Shown here piece by piece: positions 38,771 to 49,803 of a stretch of DNA of 64,000 bases (position 1 is its first letter; every line of letters starts with the position of its first letter). A program made the translations under genes and the position numbers. Location: assembly GCA_037074765.1 (NCBI GenBank), contig JBAMDO010000024.1:124001-188000 (forward strand). The letters run 5' to 3'. Below the pieces are notes generated by a model that worked only from the letters and a program-made list of their open reading frames with translations, ran no database searches and was not told the origin of the DNA. This DNA is from Mansonella perstans (lineage: Eukaryota > Nematoda > Chromadorea > Rhabditida > Onchocercidae).

Positions 38771-39922
38771 ATGTTCATGTTACGAATGGTTGTGTTAATT
38801 CTATTTGCTGTACTGCTACTACGAAATATATCCAATACCATAGATTATATCATTGCTGATAGTGATAATGATAATTATAAAGGAATGGTAGGTGGACAAT
38901 TTGATGGCAGAATTACAAAGCAGCAATATTATAGCGATAATATGCATAGTTATAACAAGACTGTGATTGACAATTACCACATTGATGATATCAGATATCA
39001 TCGTGATAAGAGATCCGATGAGAATGAAAAGTTATTGAGGAAGCGGAAAGTGGCAAAAAAATCAAATAATCTTCAAGTTTCCTACCCATCAGCCCAATAT
39101 CGTATTTTCAAAACAATGTTGAATGATGATCTCTGTAATCAATATACCTTAGAATGCATTTATGTAAGTTTTTTTTTTTCTTTTTCTTTCTTTATCTTTT
39201 TTTAAATTGAAAACTGGAAATTACAGAATTAGTGAAAAATTTTTCCAATGTAAATTTAAGTAATTATTTGATGAATTAATTTTCATTAAATTGAAATGAA
39301 AAGAAGCAAGAAATAGTTTAGGAAAAACAAGATATGTACAATGACTGTTTGATAATTATTTTTGACAATTAACCAGTTCCATTGACCTGTAATGATCATT
39401 GATTTTTTACAATTATTTGATAATTGCGAGCGATTAAAAAATGTGCCAGAGTTGTGCAGAAAAATGATTGACTCTTTTGATAATTATTTCTGACAGTTAC
39501 ATTGACCTGCACTGACCGTTGATAGTTGCGAGCGATTAGAAAAATGTGCCAGTATGTGTATAAATAGTTTAAAATGTATATGCACTTTTTGATAATTATT
39601 TTTGACTACTAATTATTTGCACTGACCTGTACTGACCATTGATTTCTTGCAATTATTTGATAGTTGCGAGCGTTTAAAAAATGTGCTAGAGTTGTGCGGT
39701 GCAGTGCAGAAAGATGATTGATTCATTGTTGCATGTTGTTCAGCTATATGATTGTTGTAATTTTTGCAGTATCGATCACAGTATCCATATATCAGTTTAT
39801 CAGTTGATGAGAGGACTGGCGCAAAATACAATCCATGTCATCGATTTGTTGAACCATGTTTCGGGATTTCTGAAAATGATTATAAAAGTATAAAACGATT
39901 TAAGAATTTAAGAGATTATTAA
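38771..39922 (+). CDS. Small secreted protein with dibasic sites and two C-x6-C motifs (unknown family)
   Basis: I do not recognise this gene. Two exons (38771-39163 and 39770-39922), joined in phase 0 across a repeat-filled intron, give 181 residues. The N-terminus MFMLRMVVLILFAVLLL is a signal peptide or anchor. A polar Asp/Asn/Tyr-rich region follows, then a basic stretch with RDKR near residue 80 and LRKRKVAKK, which resemble prohormone-convertase sites. The C-terminal part holds four cysteines in two symmetrical motifs, CNQYTLEC and CHRFVEPC, one on each side of the exon junction. This layout is what a processed, disulfide-linked secreted ligand or surface protein would show, but that is inference. 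It could equally be an excretory-secretory protein particular to this worm group. Confidence 0.65.
39340..39720 (+). repeat. ~125 bp tandem repeat within the intron of the secreted-protein gene
   Basis: Three degenerate units share tttgataattatttttgac, attgacctgtaatgatcatt and tgcgagcgattaaaaaatg followed by gtgcca. The last unit ends about 50 bp before the 3' splice site of the second exon. Confidence 0.8.
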
Positions 39923-41072
39923 TTTCTGCAATTTATGTTAAGTAATTAATTAAATGACTTTTGAATAATGAAGTGTGTGGGAAAAAACTGGCCATCTGAA
40001 CAATCAACATAATGAGTACGATATCATTACTCATAATCATGATTCCTTAATCAATTTCTCGGTTACTTCTTGATTTTCCGGTTATTAAGATAAGCATAAA
40101 TATGATATCGTTACTCAAAATCATGATTCTTAACCAATTTCTCGATTATTTCTCAATTATTTTGGTTTTTACGGTAAGCATAAACGTAACATCATTACAT
40201 AATCATGCTTCCTTGATCAATTTCTCGGTTATTTCTTGATTATTTCGATTATCACGATAAGCATAACTGCGATATAATTACATAATTATGATTATTCCTT
40301 GATCACAGATCGATTTCCCAAAAGACAAATTCTTGACCCGTTTCTATTTGAACTTATTTGTCTTCCACACGATTGTTGTGATATGTTATCTCATAGCAAT
40401 CAGTTGTTCATTGATCAGATTTAGAATATCTAGTGAAATGTGATATACGTGTATTTCTTGTTCCTCTTTTCAAACTTCTTGAATAAATATGTATTCATAA
40501 CACTTTTACTTTTCCAATCTTAGTTATTTCTTTCAGTTACTTCCTTTTTCATTAAATTAACGTATTATAATTATCGTTTATCACAAGTATCATATAAGTA
40601 AGTAAATTAGCAGTAAATAAATATCATAGTATTATTTATCAAATTAAAGTGAAGTAATCAGAAATTGAGTAATTATTAATCAGCAAATAATTATTCAGAA
40701 TGAATCAGGATAATTAAGGAACAATTGCGCACGCATAGATTACAATTATGATTACTATAATATGGTAACGACTAATTCAACTATATGTAACTAAGAAGCT
40801 ATTATTGTTGAACAAAAATGATATCACAAATCCAAATGATAGTAATATCTATAAGTACGATAATGTATTCCTCAATCTCTGCCATATATATATATCTTGG
40901 CAAAATAATTGAAAATTAAAAAATTCTTTTTAAAATAAAATTTTACTTTCAACAATTTTTTTTATAACAAGGAATTTATAATTGATTTTTCTTCAAACTA
41001 AAGAATAATACAGAATTGAACTACTGTAATGTTTCTGGATATCTGGATTTTCTAGATTCCCGGATCTTCAGG
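39923..41072. repeat. Intergenic region with ~75-80 bp tandem repeat (40005-40310)
   Basis: About four units share cataatcatgattccttgat, caatttctcggttatttctt and gataagcataa. No gene is supported. The right end should contain the 3' UTR of the minus-strand ChaC gene. Confidence 0.7.
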
Positions 41073-42267
41073 TTACAGTTCGGTAAGTGATTTAGTTGAA
41101 TGTTTTTGATTTAAGTATTTGATCAGATAATCATCCTGAATATTCAGCTGACGACATCCATCTAATACTTTTTTCTCGATTGCAAACAAATGTTCATCGT
41201 TAATATGTGGTGCCATTCGATGCACACATTCTGCTAATCGTAAAACATACTCAATATTCGTTCCACTGAATCCACGAGCTCCAAGTATCTTAAAAAATGT
41301 ATTCAATTAGCAAGTTGGAAAAAAAGAAAATATTTTAACTAATTATTGATTGCTAATTCTAAATGCTGATAAGATTTACCCAAATAAACTTGATTTGCCC
41401 AAATTTTGCCCAAAACGCCCGAACGTTTACAAAATATGTAAATATCTTTTGAAATAAATGTTTTCAAGTTGAAGCAAATACGATAACTTACAGTGTGGAC
41501 AATGCTTTTCTCATCAGTAGGACCAGTAAAGTAAGGATTTTCTCCTTCAGCAGCTAAATAAACATTTATTGGAAAAAATGAGCGCTCATCATCCGGATAA
41601 AACAGCACTTCTTTCCTCTGAAAAGAGATTCATTTATTATATATATATTATTATTATTATTATTTGAAAATAAATGAAATTAATTAATGGAAGTACATTT
41701 TTGTCATTTTTTATTCAAATTAAAAAATTTTTAATTTTTGAACAAATTTCAATTCTATTTAAAATTTACCAAATAACCAGCTTTTTCTCGTTTATCCAAA
41801 TATTTAATTGTATCCGATGCTTGCTCCTCTGGTACTTCATATGCTAGACCCCAGCAAGAACCATTTTTATCTTCTACCAATGTTACCGTACGACCAGGCT
41901 GCAAATCCATTTACTTTATTATAAGACTGTCGAAAAATAAAATAAATTTAAAAAAACATTGCTCCTGGTCTCAATTAGTGATAATTATCATATGGTCAGT
42001 CGGTAAAATAGAATAATAACAAAATTAACATCATTGCGATGTTAGTGTAACACTGATGTCATAAAGATATATAGTGGTGTGTGATATCATCATCATCTCT
42101 TACCCACATATCATCGTGGAAAAAGAACCAACACTGCTTGCTGTGCCTCGATGATCGGGACTAAGTTGCCAAAATCGACGTGTATAACCTCGTACAACAC
42201 CCGGAATAACATTACAATATGGAAAATCCGTATACCATAGCAATGAACCATAACCAAATATCCACAT
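41073..42267 (-). CDS. CHAC2: ChaC-type gamma-glutamylcyclotransferase (CHAC2-like)
   Basis: This cytosolic enzyme cleaves glutathione into 5-oxoproline and Cys-Gly. Four exons (42267-42133, 41898-41770, 41617-41492, 41288-41073) give 201 residues; human CHAC2 has 184. The start MWIFGYGSLLW contains the substrate-binding YGSL loop. DHRGTASS joins PGRTVTLVED across the first junction exactly as in human (DHRGVPGK, PGRVVTLVED). The catalytic glutamate is the Glu of YLDKREKAGY at residue 83. The C-terminal part keeps GFSGTNIEYVLRLAE and DEHLFAIEKKV. The extra ~20 residues at the end are not conserved. A tcttccag acceptor seven bases before the ATG suggests trans-splicing. The donor after residue 45 (agt then gttggt) is weak but phase-correct. 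Confidence 0.92.
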
Positions 42268-42444
42268 TTTTTTCTGGAAGACAAAATTTCGCTTAATTTT
42301 ATAACAGCTGCTTCAAAATTTAAAAGAAAAATCATAACAGCTGTTTTAAAATTTAAAAAAAAATCTTTTCCCGTTCTAATATTATATTCCTATTGGGAAA
42401 TCCCGCGGATTTCTTTTTTATTTGAAAAAAATCACGATCCCCTT
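42268..42444. promoter_or_regulatory. Upstream flank of the ChaC gene
   Basis: About 180 bp between the ChaC start codon and the foldback element. It probably contains the trans-splice outron and core promoter. No motif stands out. Confidence 0.3.
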
Positions 42445-43362
42445 ATCGCGAAAGTCGCGAAATTTAAAATAAGATCATAAGAAATATATTCCGTGATTTC
42501 ACTTTTTGAATTTTTTCTTACATACTATAATTGTATAATTACACCTGTTAGAATTATTCTCAAACTTTTATGTCATTATCTATAATTTATTTTACTATAA
42601 TTACCTTTCATAGCCAGATCCCGTGTCTTCCCTTCACTATTTCTTATCTTATCACACCATGATCTGTTATATTAAGCCATTAATCGGCTTATATGAAAGG
42701 ATTTCTGGTCATCAAATTACTAGATCCGCCCCTTCTTCTCCACTATATAAACTATACTCAACTTCCAATCTTCATTCCAAACATTCCAATCTTGATTACA
42801 AGACTCGCTCCGAACTAGTATTTCAAGCTTTGCTGTATCGAGCCGGGAAAAATGTTGTGGCGCAACCGTTTGTGAGTGGAATGTGTTCGATATAATGTAT
42901 GAACACCTCGATTTGGGTAAATGAACCCTTTTATTTTAGACGAAAATGAGTTGAATAATAAACAGTAGAATACAGCAAAGCTTGAAATACTAGCTCGGAG
43001 CGAGTCTTGTAATCAAGATTGGAATGTTTGGAATGAAGATTGGAAGTTGAGTAACAGTTTATATAGTCGAGAAGAAGAGGCGGATCTAGTAATTTGATGA
43101 CCAGAAATCCTTTCATATAAGTCGATTAATGGCTTAATATAACAGATCATGGTGTGATAAGATAGAAATAGTGAAGGGAAGACACGGGATCTGGCGATGA
43201 AAGGTAATTAAAGTAAAATAAATTATAGATAATGACATAAAAGTTTGAGAATAATTCTAACAGATGTAATTATACAATTATAGTATGTGAGAAAAAATTC
43301 AAAAAGTGAAATCACGGAATATATTTCTTATGATCTTATTTTAAATTTCGCGACTTTCGCGA
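42445..43362. mobile_element. Foldback / long-inverted-repeat element (~0.9 kb)
   Basis: Two arms of about 394 bp (42445-42838 and 42969-43362) are near-perfect reverse complements around a spacer of about 130 bp. The outer ends are tcgcgaaagtcgcgaaattt on the left and its reverse complement on the right. Inside, the arms share cagatcccgtgtcttccctt, ggatttctggtcatcaaatt and cagactcgctccgaac-like stretches with few mismatches. Both arms show spurious, mirror-image open frames. Flanking ccccttat on the left and caccccttt on the right are only weakly alike, so a target-site duplication is uncertain. I interpret it as a non-autonomous DNA transposon of the foldback/MITE type. Confidence 0.85.
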
Positions 43363-44368
43363 CACCCCTTTCGATCTTTTCACTTTCACGTTATTTCTAT
43401 CCCTATTTCGATATACCGCGGTTTCTTTTCACAGTAAATAATGTAATTGTAATAATTGCAAACACGGCTGACTTTAGCTAAGCATGATATGAAATGAATT
43501 CATTCCACTCTGAAACTGCAAATTAATATTTCACAAATAAGTTATTATATTTTATCACTTCTTAATTAATCAGATGTTATTTAAATATTTTATAATTTTA
43601 TCCTTTAAATATTTATATGCGAAATTCATATAATATGAGAAACAATGATATGACTTGCATTTTTTATTTCAAAAAACAAACTAAAAATATTAATTGCGTC
43701 CAGTCCTTAAGAGATTTCCTCACTTAAAAAAATAGCACGGAACATAATACGGAAGGAACACAATACGGACGGAACACAATACGGACGGGACATAATATGG
43801 AAATACAGACGGAATACAACTTGGAGTACTTAAGCAAAGTTACCAGAAAGGAAAACAGTATTTCAAAATTGCTTAGAGAATTCAAAATTCAAATTAAAAT
43901 TTAAAAAAATTAAAAAAAAAAAGAATTCTGAAATGCAACGAAAGAAGACAAAGAAAGAAAGTAATTTCAGGAAATTTTCTACTTCTGAAATTGTATTGTA
44001 AAACCGTCATATGATTTTAAAACACTTTTGAATTTTTTTTTTTTTTTTTTAGATTTTATTTTATAAATTCTCAACAGCAAAGCACTCTGATGGCAATAAA
44101 AATATATATTTGCCAGTACAATAAATATTCGCTCCATTTTAAAAAAGATGACATGACAAATAAACGAACAGATAGTTTTTTTTTAGAAAGAGAACGATGA
44201 AATCAATCGATCAGAATTGGTCATACAACTAATGAGACTAATTGTAAAGAGCAGAAAATGTTTAGTTCAAAATGAATCAAAACATCCAGGTGATCAATAG
44301 TAAAACAATAGGACACTACAAAATTGAATGGGAAAAGAGAGAAAGAGAGAGAGAGATACAACAAACTG
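43363..44368. repeat. Intergenic region with a short tandem repeat at 43735-43815
   Basis: At 43735-43815 four or five copies of a ~17 bp unit occur, of the form acggacggaacacaat. The remainder is AT-rich with a GA run at 44336-44356, just downstream of the PPCDC stop codon on the minus strand. No gene is supported. Confidence 0.6.
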
Positions 44369-45681
44369 TCACAGTGATGAATTGTCGGAATAAACAGCGA
44401 AACGATTCTTCACTTCGCTAGCAACAATTGATGCTATCATTTGTACGGTTGCCATAGCCCCTAAGCCAGTATCACCACACATTAATTCTTTTTCAATTGG
44501 AGGTATTTCCTGTAAAAAGAACTTTTCAGATTAATTCAACTAAGCATTCAATGAAAATCTTACAGTAGCTAAGCTTAAAGTAGTCTTAACGAATTTTTTC
44601 AAGATTCAAAATTAAAGCCAATGTATATAAACTGAGAATTTTTCTTTTTTTTTTTGATACTTCTCTTCGACTTCGGAATCATTGTGCACTTTTTAGTGAA
44701 GCTTGAGAAGCAAAGAAATTATAGTATTTTATTTTCCTCAAATATTTTGATAAAATTTTACTGTTTGTAGTTAGAAATAAAAAATTCGAATGATTCCAAT
44801 AATAAAAAAGAAATCATTTGGGAAAAACATCAACCTTGTATCGCAATAATTCCTTCAAAACTTTACGATGCTGATATGTTAATGGATTTTCCCACATGGC
44901 AACATTCATCGCTGGTGCATAGTACAAAGGTTTACGTGGATCCCAAGCACGTACAATGGATAGCAACAAGTTATCACATATGCCATTTGCTATTTTACTC
45001 AACGAATTTGCATCTAATGGTGCAATTAACATTGCATCTGACCATTTTCTTAATTCTAAAAATATGAATTTCGACAATTTTATTACTTGAAAAAATAACC
45101 TATTTATTAATAATTTCATCGGATAATGTAATATCTTCATTAGTCTGATTGAGGCCAGCAACTTAAATTTTGTCGTTGATCCACACATGTAAAGAATATC
45201 CAGTCATACCACACTAATCATTCACTGACATTTTTCATGTATCAAATCAATTACTGTAGCACTAACCAATATGTAGAACTGGATCACTACGCTTCTTCCA
45301 CATATTCCACTCATCTATATCATTATAAATGGGAACATCAAATGCTGACTCATCAATGAATGTTCGAGCGGCATCGGTTGCAACTATTCGAACGACCTTA
45401 ACGATTTCACATATACCATTAATAAGATCGATCTATTCATAGTTTTTCGCTATTTGTTGTCGTCGAAAATTCAAGTATTTTCAGGTAATCAAGTATAAGA
45501 AATATTGCTCAAAGAATACCAATTTTTCCTCAGGACTATTCTTATGAAGTTCTTTGATAAGCTCAGGAAGTTTGATTGACGCGACTGATCCAGTAATACC
45601 AATCAAAAGATGAAATTTACCACCCTGTCGCGCGAACGAATGATCGGGTCCATAAGGTGCTCGCGTTTTTATATTTTGAGT
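44369..45681 (-). CDS. PPCDC: Phosphopantothenoylcysteine decarboxylase (PPCDC) region
   Basis: PPCDC is the FMN-dependent enzyme that decarboxylates 4'-phosphopantothenoylcysteine to 4'-phosphopantetheine in coenzyme A synthesis. Four exons (45681-45520, 45432-45267, 45055 to 44835 or 44829, 44509-44369) encode about 230 residues; the human enzyme has 204. KFHLLIGITGSVASIKLPEL is the flavin-binding N-terminus. RSDPVLHIELRKW contains the active-site His. PLDANSLSKIANGICDNLL, APAMNVAMWENPLT and LMCGDTGLGAMA (substrate-clamp Cys) all match family motifs. The first exon opens at a 3' splice site with about 20 residues before the conserved core and no ATG, so translation must start in an upstream exon. 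The only phase-compatible upstream exons I see are those at 45956-48511. Confidence 0.9.
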
Positions 45682-45955
45682 CTGGAATTTAAAAAATTAA
45701 TATTAAATAAGCAAAAAAATTTTTAAGAAACGTAATCCTCAGTCTATAATTATCTGCTTTACTCATAACCAATTACCAGTACTGTTCGATGTTATCGACA
45801 GCTGAATATCCGAGAATACAGTTGTCACAGGTTTTTCCAATAGGATAAACTCTTCACATTAATGACCAACTTACACTGCCATTGACACCGTTATCACCAT
45901 TATCTACATTTGTTCTTAGGCTGCAGTTTTTCCATTTTTTAAAATTTTAACTTAC

Positions 45956-48511
45956 ATCAACCATTGTTACATCAATCGGTGTATAGCTCGATTCCGCATC
46001 ATCTTCAATTCGAGCTTTTTTCAATATAACAGGTGATTGACCGTCCGGCATTCCTTCTTCTTCAAAAACACTGCCTTCAACAATCTCCACTTGATTTCTA
46101 TCTAATTCTATGTTCGGCCTATGTAAAACGCGCCGTCCAAGCGTTGATGCTTCTCGTTCCGTAATATACACGGGCGTTGGTCGTGGTTCGATGTACTACA
46201 AGATAAATCGAATATTTAATCCGATAAAATACAATTTTGAAGCAGGAATTACGGAAAAACTAGGCAAAAAATACCAGCATTTACTGGAAATTAGAAAGTG
46301 TAAATTAGTGATTCCCAATCTTTTCTGGATCAGGGATTGCTCCAATTTTTTTTCTTTGTAGCAAAAATCTAGGAATGGCAAATTTTGTCAAATTTTTTTG
46401 TGAATTTTAACCTAAACTTTCAACATATTTGTTATACTTAAAATAATATTACAGTATAAAAAAATTGAACATTCAGTTTATTTTGACTAGTGAGGTTTTA
46501 GCAAAGAATCAAATTATAACTTAAAAAAACAAAAAGAGGAAACCGCTTCCGTTCATCTTCCGCTACTTCCGTGCGGACCATATTTTACTTCTAAGGGATC
46601 ACCCCGGAAAATGGGTACACTAATGAGGAAAGCGTATATAATGCACTTGATGAATCCTTCAAAAAACAAATGTAGGGTAAAAGAAATGTATACAAGAGTA
46701 TTTCTGTCAACTTTCAAATATTGTATATAAAAAATTTAGATAGAAAACAGTTACAACCGTGCCACCAACAAACAGAATAGATTGAATGCTCTTAAGCTAA
46801 CGGCTGAGCATGTGATGATGTTTAATCTATGAAATGATGGTGACAACAAATAAACGTAGGGACGTAGAAAAGTAGCGTAATTTTTACTTCTGGCCACGTA
46901 TCTATTGTATCCCAGATATAATAACAAAAGATAACGTACGACGATTGGAATGGTTAAGGTTTTTTTTATAAATATAATGTAGTTAGTTGCAAGATAAAAT
47001 AAATTTGTATTTGAAATTTATTAAAATAAAATAAATTCAAAGCCATTACTAACCAAACTATTCCGAGCTAGCTTTTGCCGGAATGATTTCATCACATTTC
47101 TTACTTGTTCCTTGTTACGTAATCTACGTGGCGTAACTCGTGAGCTGCTTGCGCATTGATCATAAATACTTTGCTCCGTCAATCGATCGTAAATCTAACA
47201 ATCAAACAATTTCGCAAATTGGAAAGAAAATTGAAAGTTTTGTCTTGAAAGTACAGAAATCCTGATGAAATCTAACTTATCAAAATTTTGATGCTTAATT
47301 GCACTTCAGATTGTTAGTAACATTAAGTATTCATTATTGCACAGAACTAGTTGAGATATCGGTAAAATAGCAAAGATGAAGCTGAAGAATTAATGTAATT
47401 GAAATTCAAATGAATTAGTTGTTTTGCATTGCTCGAATCATTTGTAATTATGGGATTGAATTTTCCACGCTTTTCGTTTTCTCGCAAAATAAACAGTGTG
47501 CAGCAAAAAAAAGGAAAAAAAAAGACTACTTAGTTAATTTCTAAAAATTTCAATTGTTCGATTGTAATTTTCAAATTTACCTCAACTGCATTGTTATTCA
47601 TGATACTTTGTTCTTTCACTTCTTGTAAAATAATTGGTAATGTACGAAGAAATGGCTGATTAGTTCGTTTGGCATTTCCATGTGGAGCATTATCCGATAC
47701 TTGGGCTGCTACAACATGATCACCAATGTAATGGAAAAGCACCAAACCACATGGCTCACGTGAATACTCGCAACGTCTGCAAAATTTTACTCGATATAAA
47801 ATTCCTTTTTACCTCTGCGATCTCCTCAACTAAACAGAATAGAGATTTTGAAGGGATGGTTCAATTTTAATAAAAAAATTTTCACACATAATTTGCTATA
47901 TTTATTTGAAAACAGTTACATATGCAATCGTTAAATCAAATTAATCTTCTAAAAATAATCCTAATAAATCACCAACCATCATTAAGAGCTTAATTATAGT
48001 AAAAAGAAATCTTCAACTATTAATCACTAGTTAATTAATATACCAACTATTAATTATAGTAAAAAAAAAGTCTAATAAAGTCCTCCGAAAAAAATATTGA
48101 CCGCTGTTATCAATTAACCACTTTTGGTGGTCTGATGATTAACTCAGATAGTATAGCCAAGGATCACACTTACATAAATCTATCATCCCCATGTGGATCA
48201 TTTTTGCAATAAAGTAAGTTGTATCGTTTTTGTAATCCGTTGCTCAAATTATGAACACCTTTAGAATTTCCCCATCGATATCCATCAACCCGAAATGTAC
48301 GCCGTACTTGATCATCATTCAGAGTGCCACGTGGATAGAGGGTGCAATCATATACCACAATTGTACCACCATCTGGTCGATACATTGGCCCATTGGTACA
48401 TACCAAATTTCGATTTTTTTCAACTTTGTCTGCAAAAGATGAAAACGATAGCTTATATGAAGAGTGGAAAAGTAAAGTATTACCCATGGAATGATTTAAT
48501 CTTGTGACCAT
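45956..48511 (-). CDS. CG-1-like (CAMTA-type) DNA-binding region, apparently spliced in frame to PPCDC
   Basis: Five exons (48511-48484, 48429-48174, 47776-47581, 47194-47054, 46195-45956) give 287 codons exactly and end in phase 0 at a consensus donor (gat then gtaagt). The first half reads PMYRPDGGTIVVYD, RTFRVDGYRWGNSKGVHNL, KRYNLLYCKNDPHGDDRF and GLVLFHYIGDH. This order of motifs (RPxG with a strand ending in YD, DGYxW, a middle block ending in Y/C, and a terminal LxHYI) resembles the CG-1 DNA-binding domain of CAMTA transcription factors. That is a pattern match by eye, not a search. The rest is basic, then acidic (EGSVFEEEGMPD, KKARIEDDAE) with no known domain. The start at 48511 is tentative: the frame is open a few codons further upstream, after acacag. 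It could be an independent gene whose last exon I have missed, or the N-terminus of a CG-1-like/PPCDC fusion. Confidence 0.6.
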
Positions 48512-49322
48512 TTCAAAATCATGATAACTTCGATTATTCTGTGTTGCAATTCCAAAAAAAAGAAACGAAAATGCTAAATAAAGTTAAATATAGAAGTGGG
48601 AAGACATCTCTCATTGAAAGGATCAAATAGTAGTTCCGGAAGAAAAAAAATCATCTCTGTTCGATTCATCGAAATCAATCAAAAGTTTTTCAACTTTGTC
48701 CGAGCAAATTTATAATTATAGTGGTAAGGAAGATAATAAAAATTACCAACTATTATTTTCAATGGAACTCAACGAACAGTCAATTTAATTAGACGGAGCA
48801 GATGACAGGAACTGCTTCCAAAACAGATTTGTTTTTCAAAAAAAAAAAAAAAAAAAAAAAAATAGAATTCAACAATATTTTGTGAAAATCTTTTTCTTGA
48901 CCTACTATAAAAAGATTTTCAGGTTTATTCATCTTGTAAAATGGAGGATAACTTAAAAATAGATTGAAATTTTGATTTACAAAAATTTAGATCTTTTTTT
49001 TAGATTTCAAACCACTGACACAATGGGATGGATAAAAATCGAGTATTGCAGTTCGACAATTTGAATCGTAAACTTCAATCCAGCAATTGCACTTCTGCTA
49101 ATTATATCGATCATGCTACTTCATTATGAATATGGAAATTCAAATTTGAATATAAATTTAATTTGAAAAATTATTTCTTTTATGCTTGAATTAAATTGTC
49201 AATCATTTTATTCCCACAAATAAAACTGTCATATATTTTGTGATAGGAAGTGTTTAGATGTAATTATTTATTGGTTCTCGAATGATCATGCAAACAATTT
49301 TTGTATATGTTTTTTTTCTTTT
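48512..49322. other. Upstream flank of the CG-1-like gene
   Basis: AT-rich, with a poly-A run at 48839-48862. No further exon of the minus-strand gene is evident, although the open frame just above 48511 leaves room for one. Confidence 0.4.
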
Positions 49323-49803
49323 TTTTTTTTATACGGTCATCGGTCATACAGTGGTATTGCTACAGTCTTTCCTTGGGTAAAAAACGGCATCAACCAGACG
49401 GGGATTTATTTCGGCGCGGCGCAAACCAATTTCTGCCAGCTGGACGAAGGTAAAACGTGGACTTACCCAGTGGGTAAAACGTGGACTTACCAAGAACTGC
49501 GCTGTACTGATCGAGCGTCAATGGATTGGGCACGCCTGTACGATAAACTATACGTGGTTTTCGAAGGTAAAGTCCGTCCATTTCACTTTATCGTATCTGT
49601 TGAATTCAATCGACCTGCTTGAATGATTTTTTAAAAAATTTTTAAGCTTTAGAGAAAAGAAACAAGCCTACGGATACACCGTGTCCACCGTTGGCCTAGC
49701 GTCACTTTCACGTAATGAAGATGAATTCGTAATTCCCACTGCTCATTTGTGCTATACCGATTAGGAAGCAACGTATCAAGACCCGAGCGTTGTGTTGCAG
49801 CTA
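49323..49803 (+). pseudogene. Broken gene of GC-richer, foreign-looking composition
   Basis: From about 49323 an open frame without an ATG reads SGIATVFPWVKNGINQTG, TGIYFGAAQTNFCQLD and SMDWARLYDKLYVVFEGK, then stops at 49618-49620. A second block from about 49657 in another frame reads KKQAYGYTVSTVGLASL and RNEDEFVIPTAHLCYTD, meets a TAG, and continues EATYQDPSVVLQL in the same frame. The codons (gcg, ggc, cgg, ctg, cgc) and the base composition stand out from the AT-rich surroundings. An 8-codon in-frame tandem duplication (GKTWTYPV/GKTWTYQE) lies at 49449-49496. Missing start, frame change and internal stop make this a decayed gene. I cannot name the family. Lateral transfer is the simplest explanation for the composition but is not proven; a decayed worm gene in an unusual codon context is the alternative. 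Confidence 0.6.

Noticed and set aside
42623..43116. Two opposite-strand open frames sharing the peptide SNLHSKHSNLDYKTRSELVF
   Set aside because: They are mirror images produced by the two arms of the foldback element, not independent genes.
49390..49581. Minus-strand 63-codon frame over the GC-richer island
   Set aside because: It is the shadow of the plus-strand coding blocks, whose composition and continuity are more protein-like.
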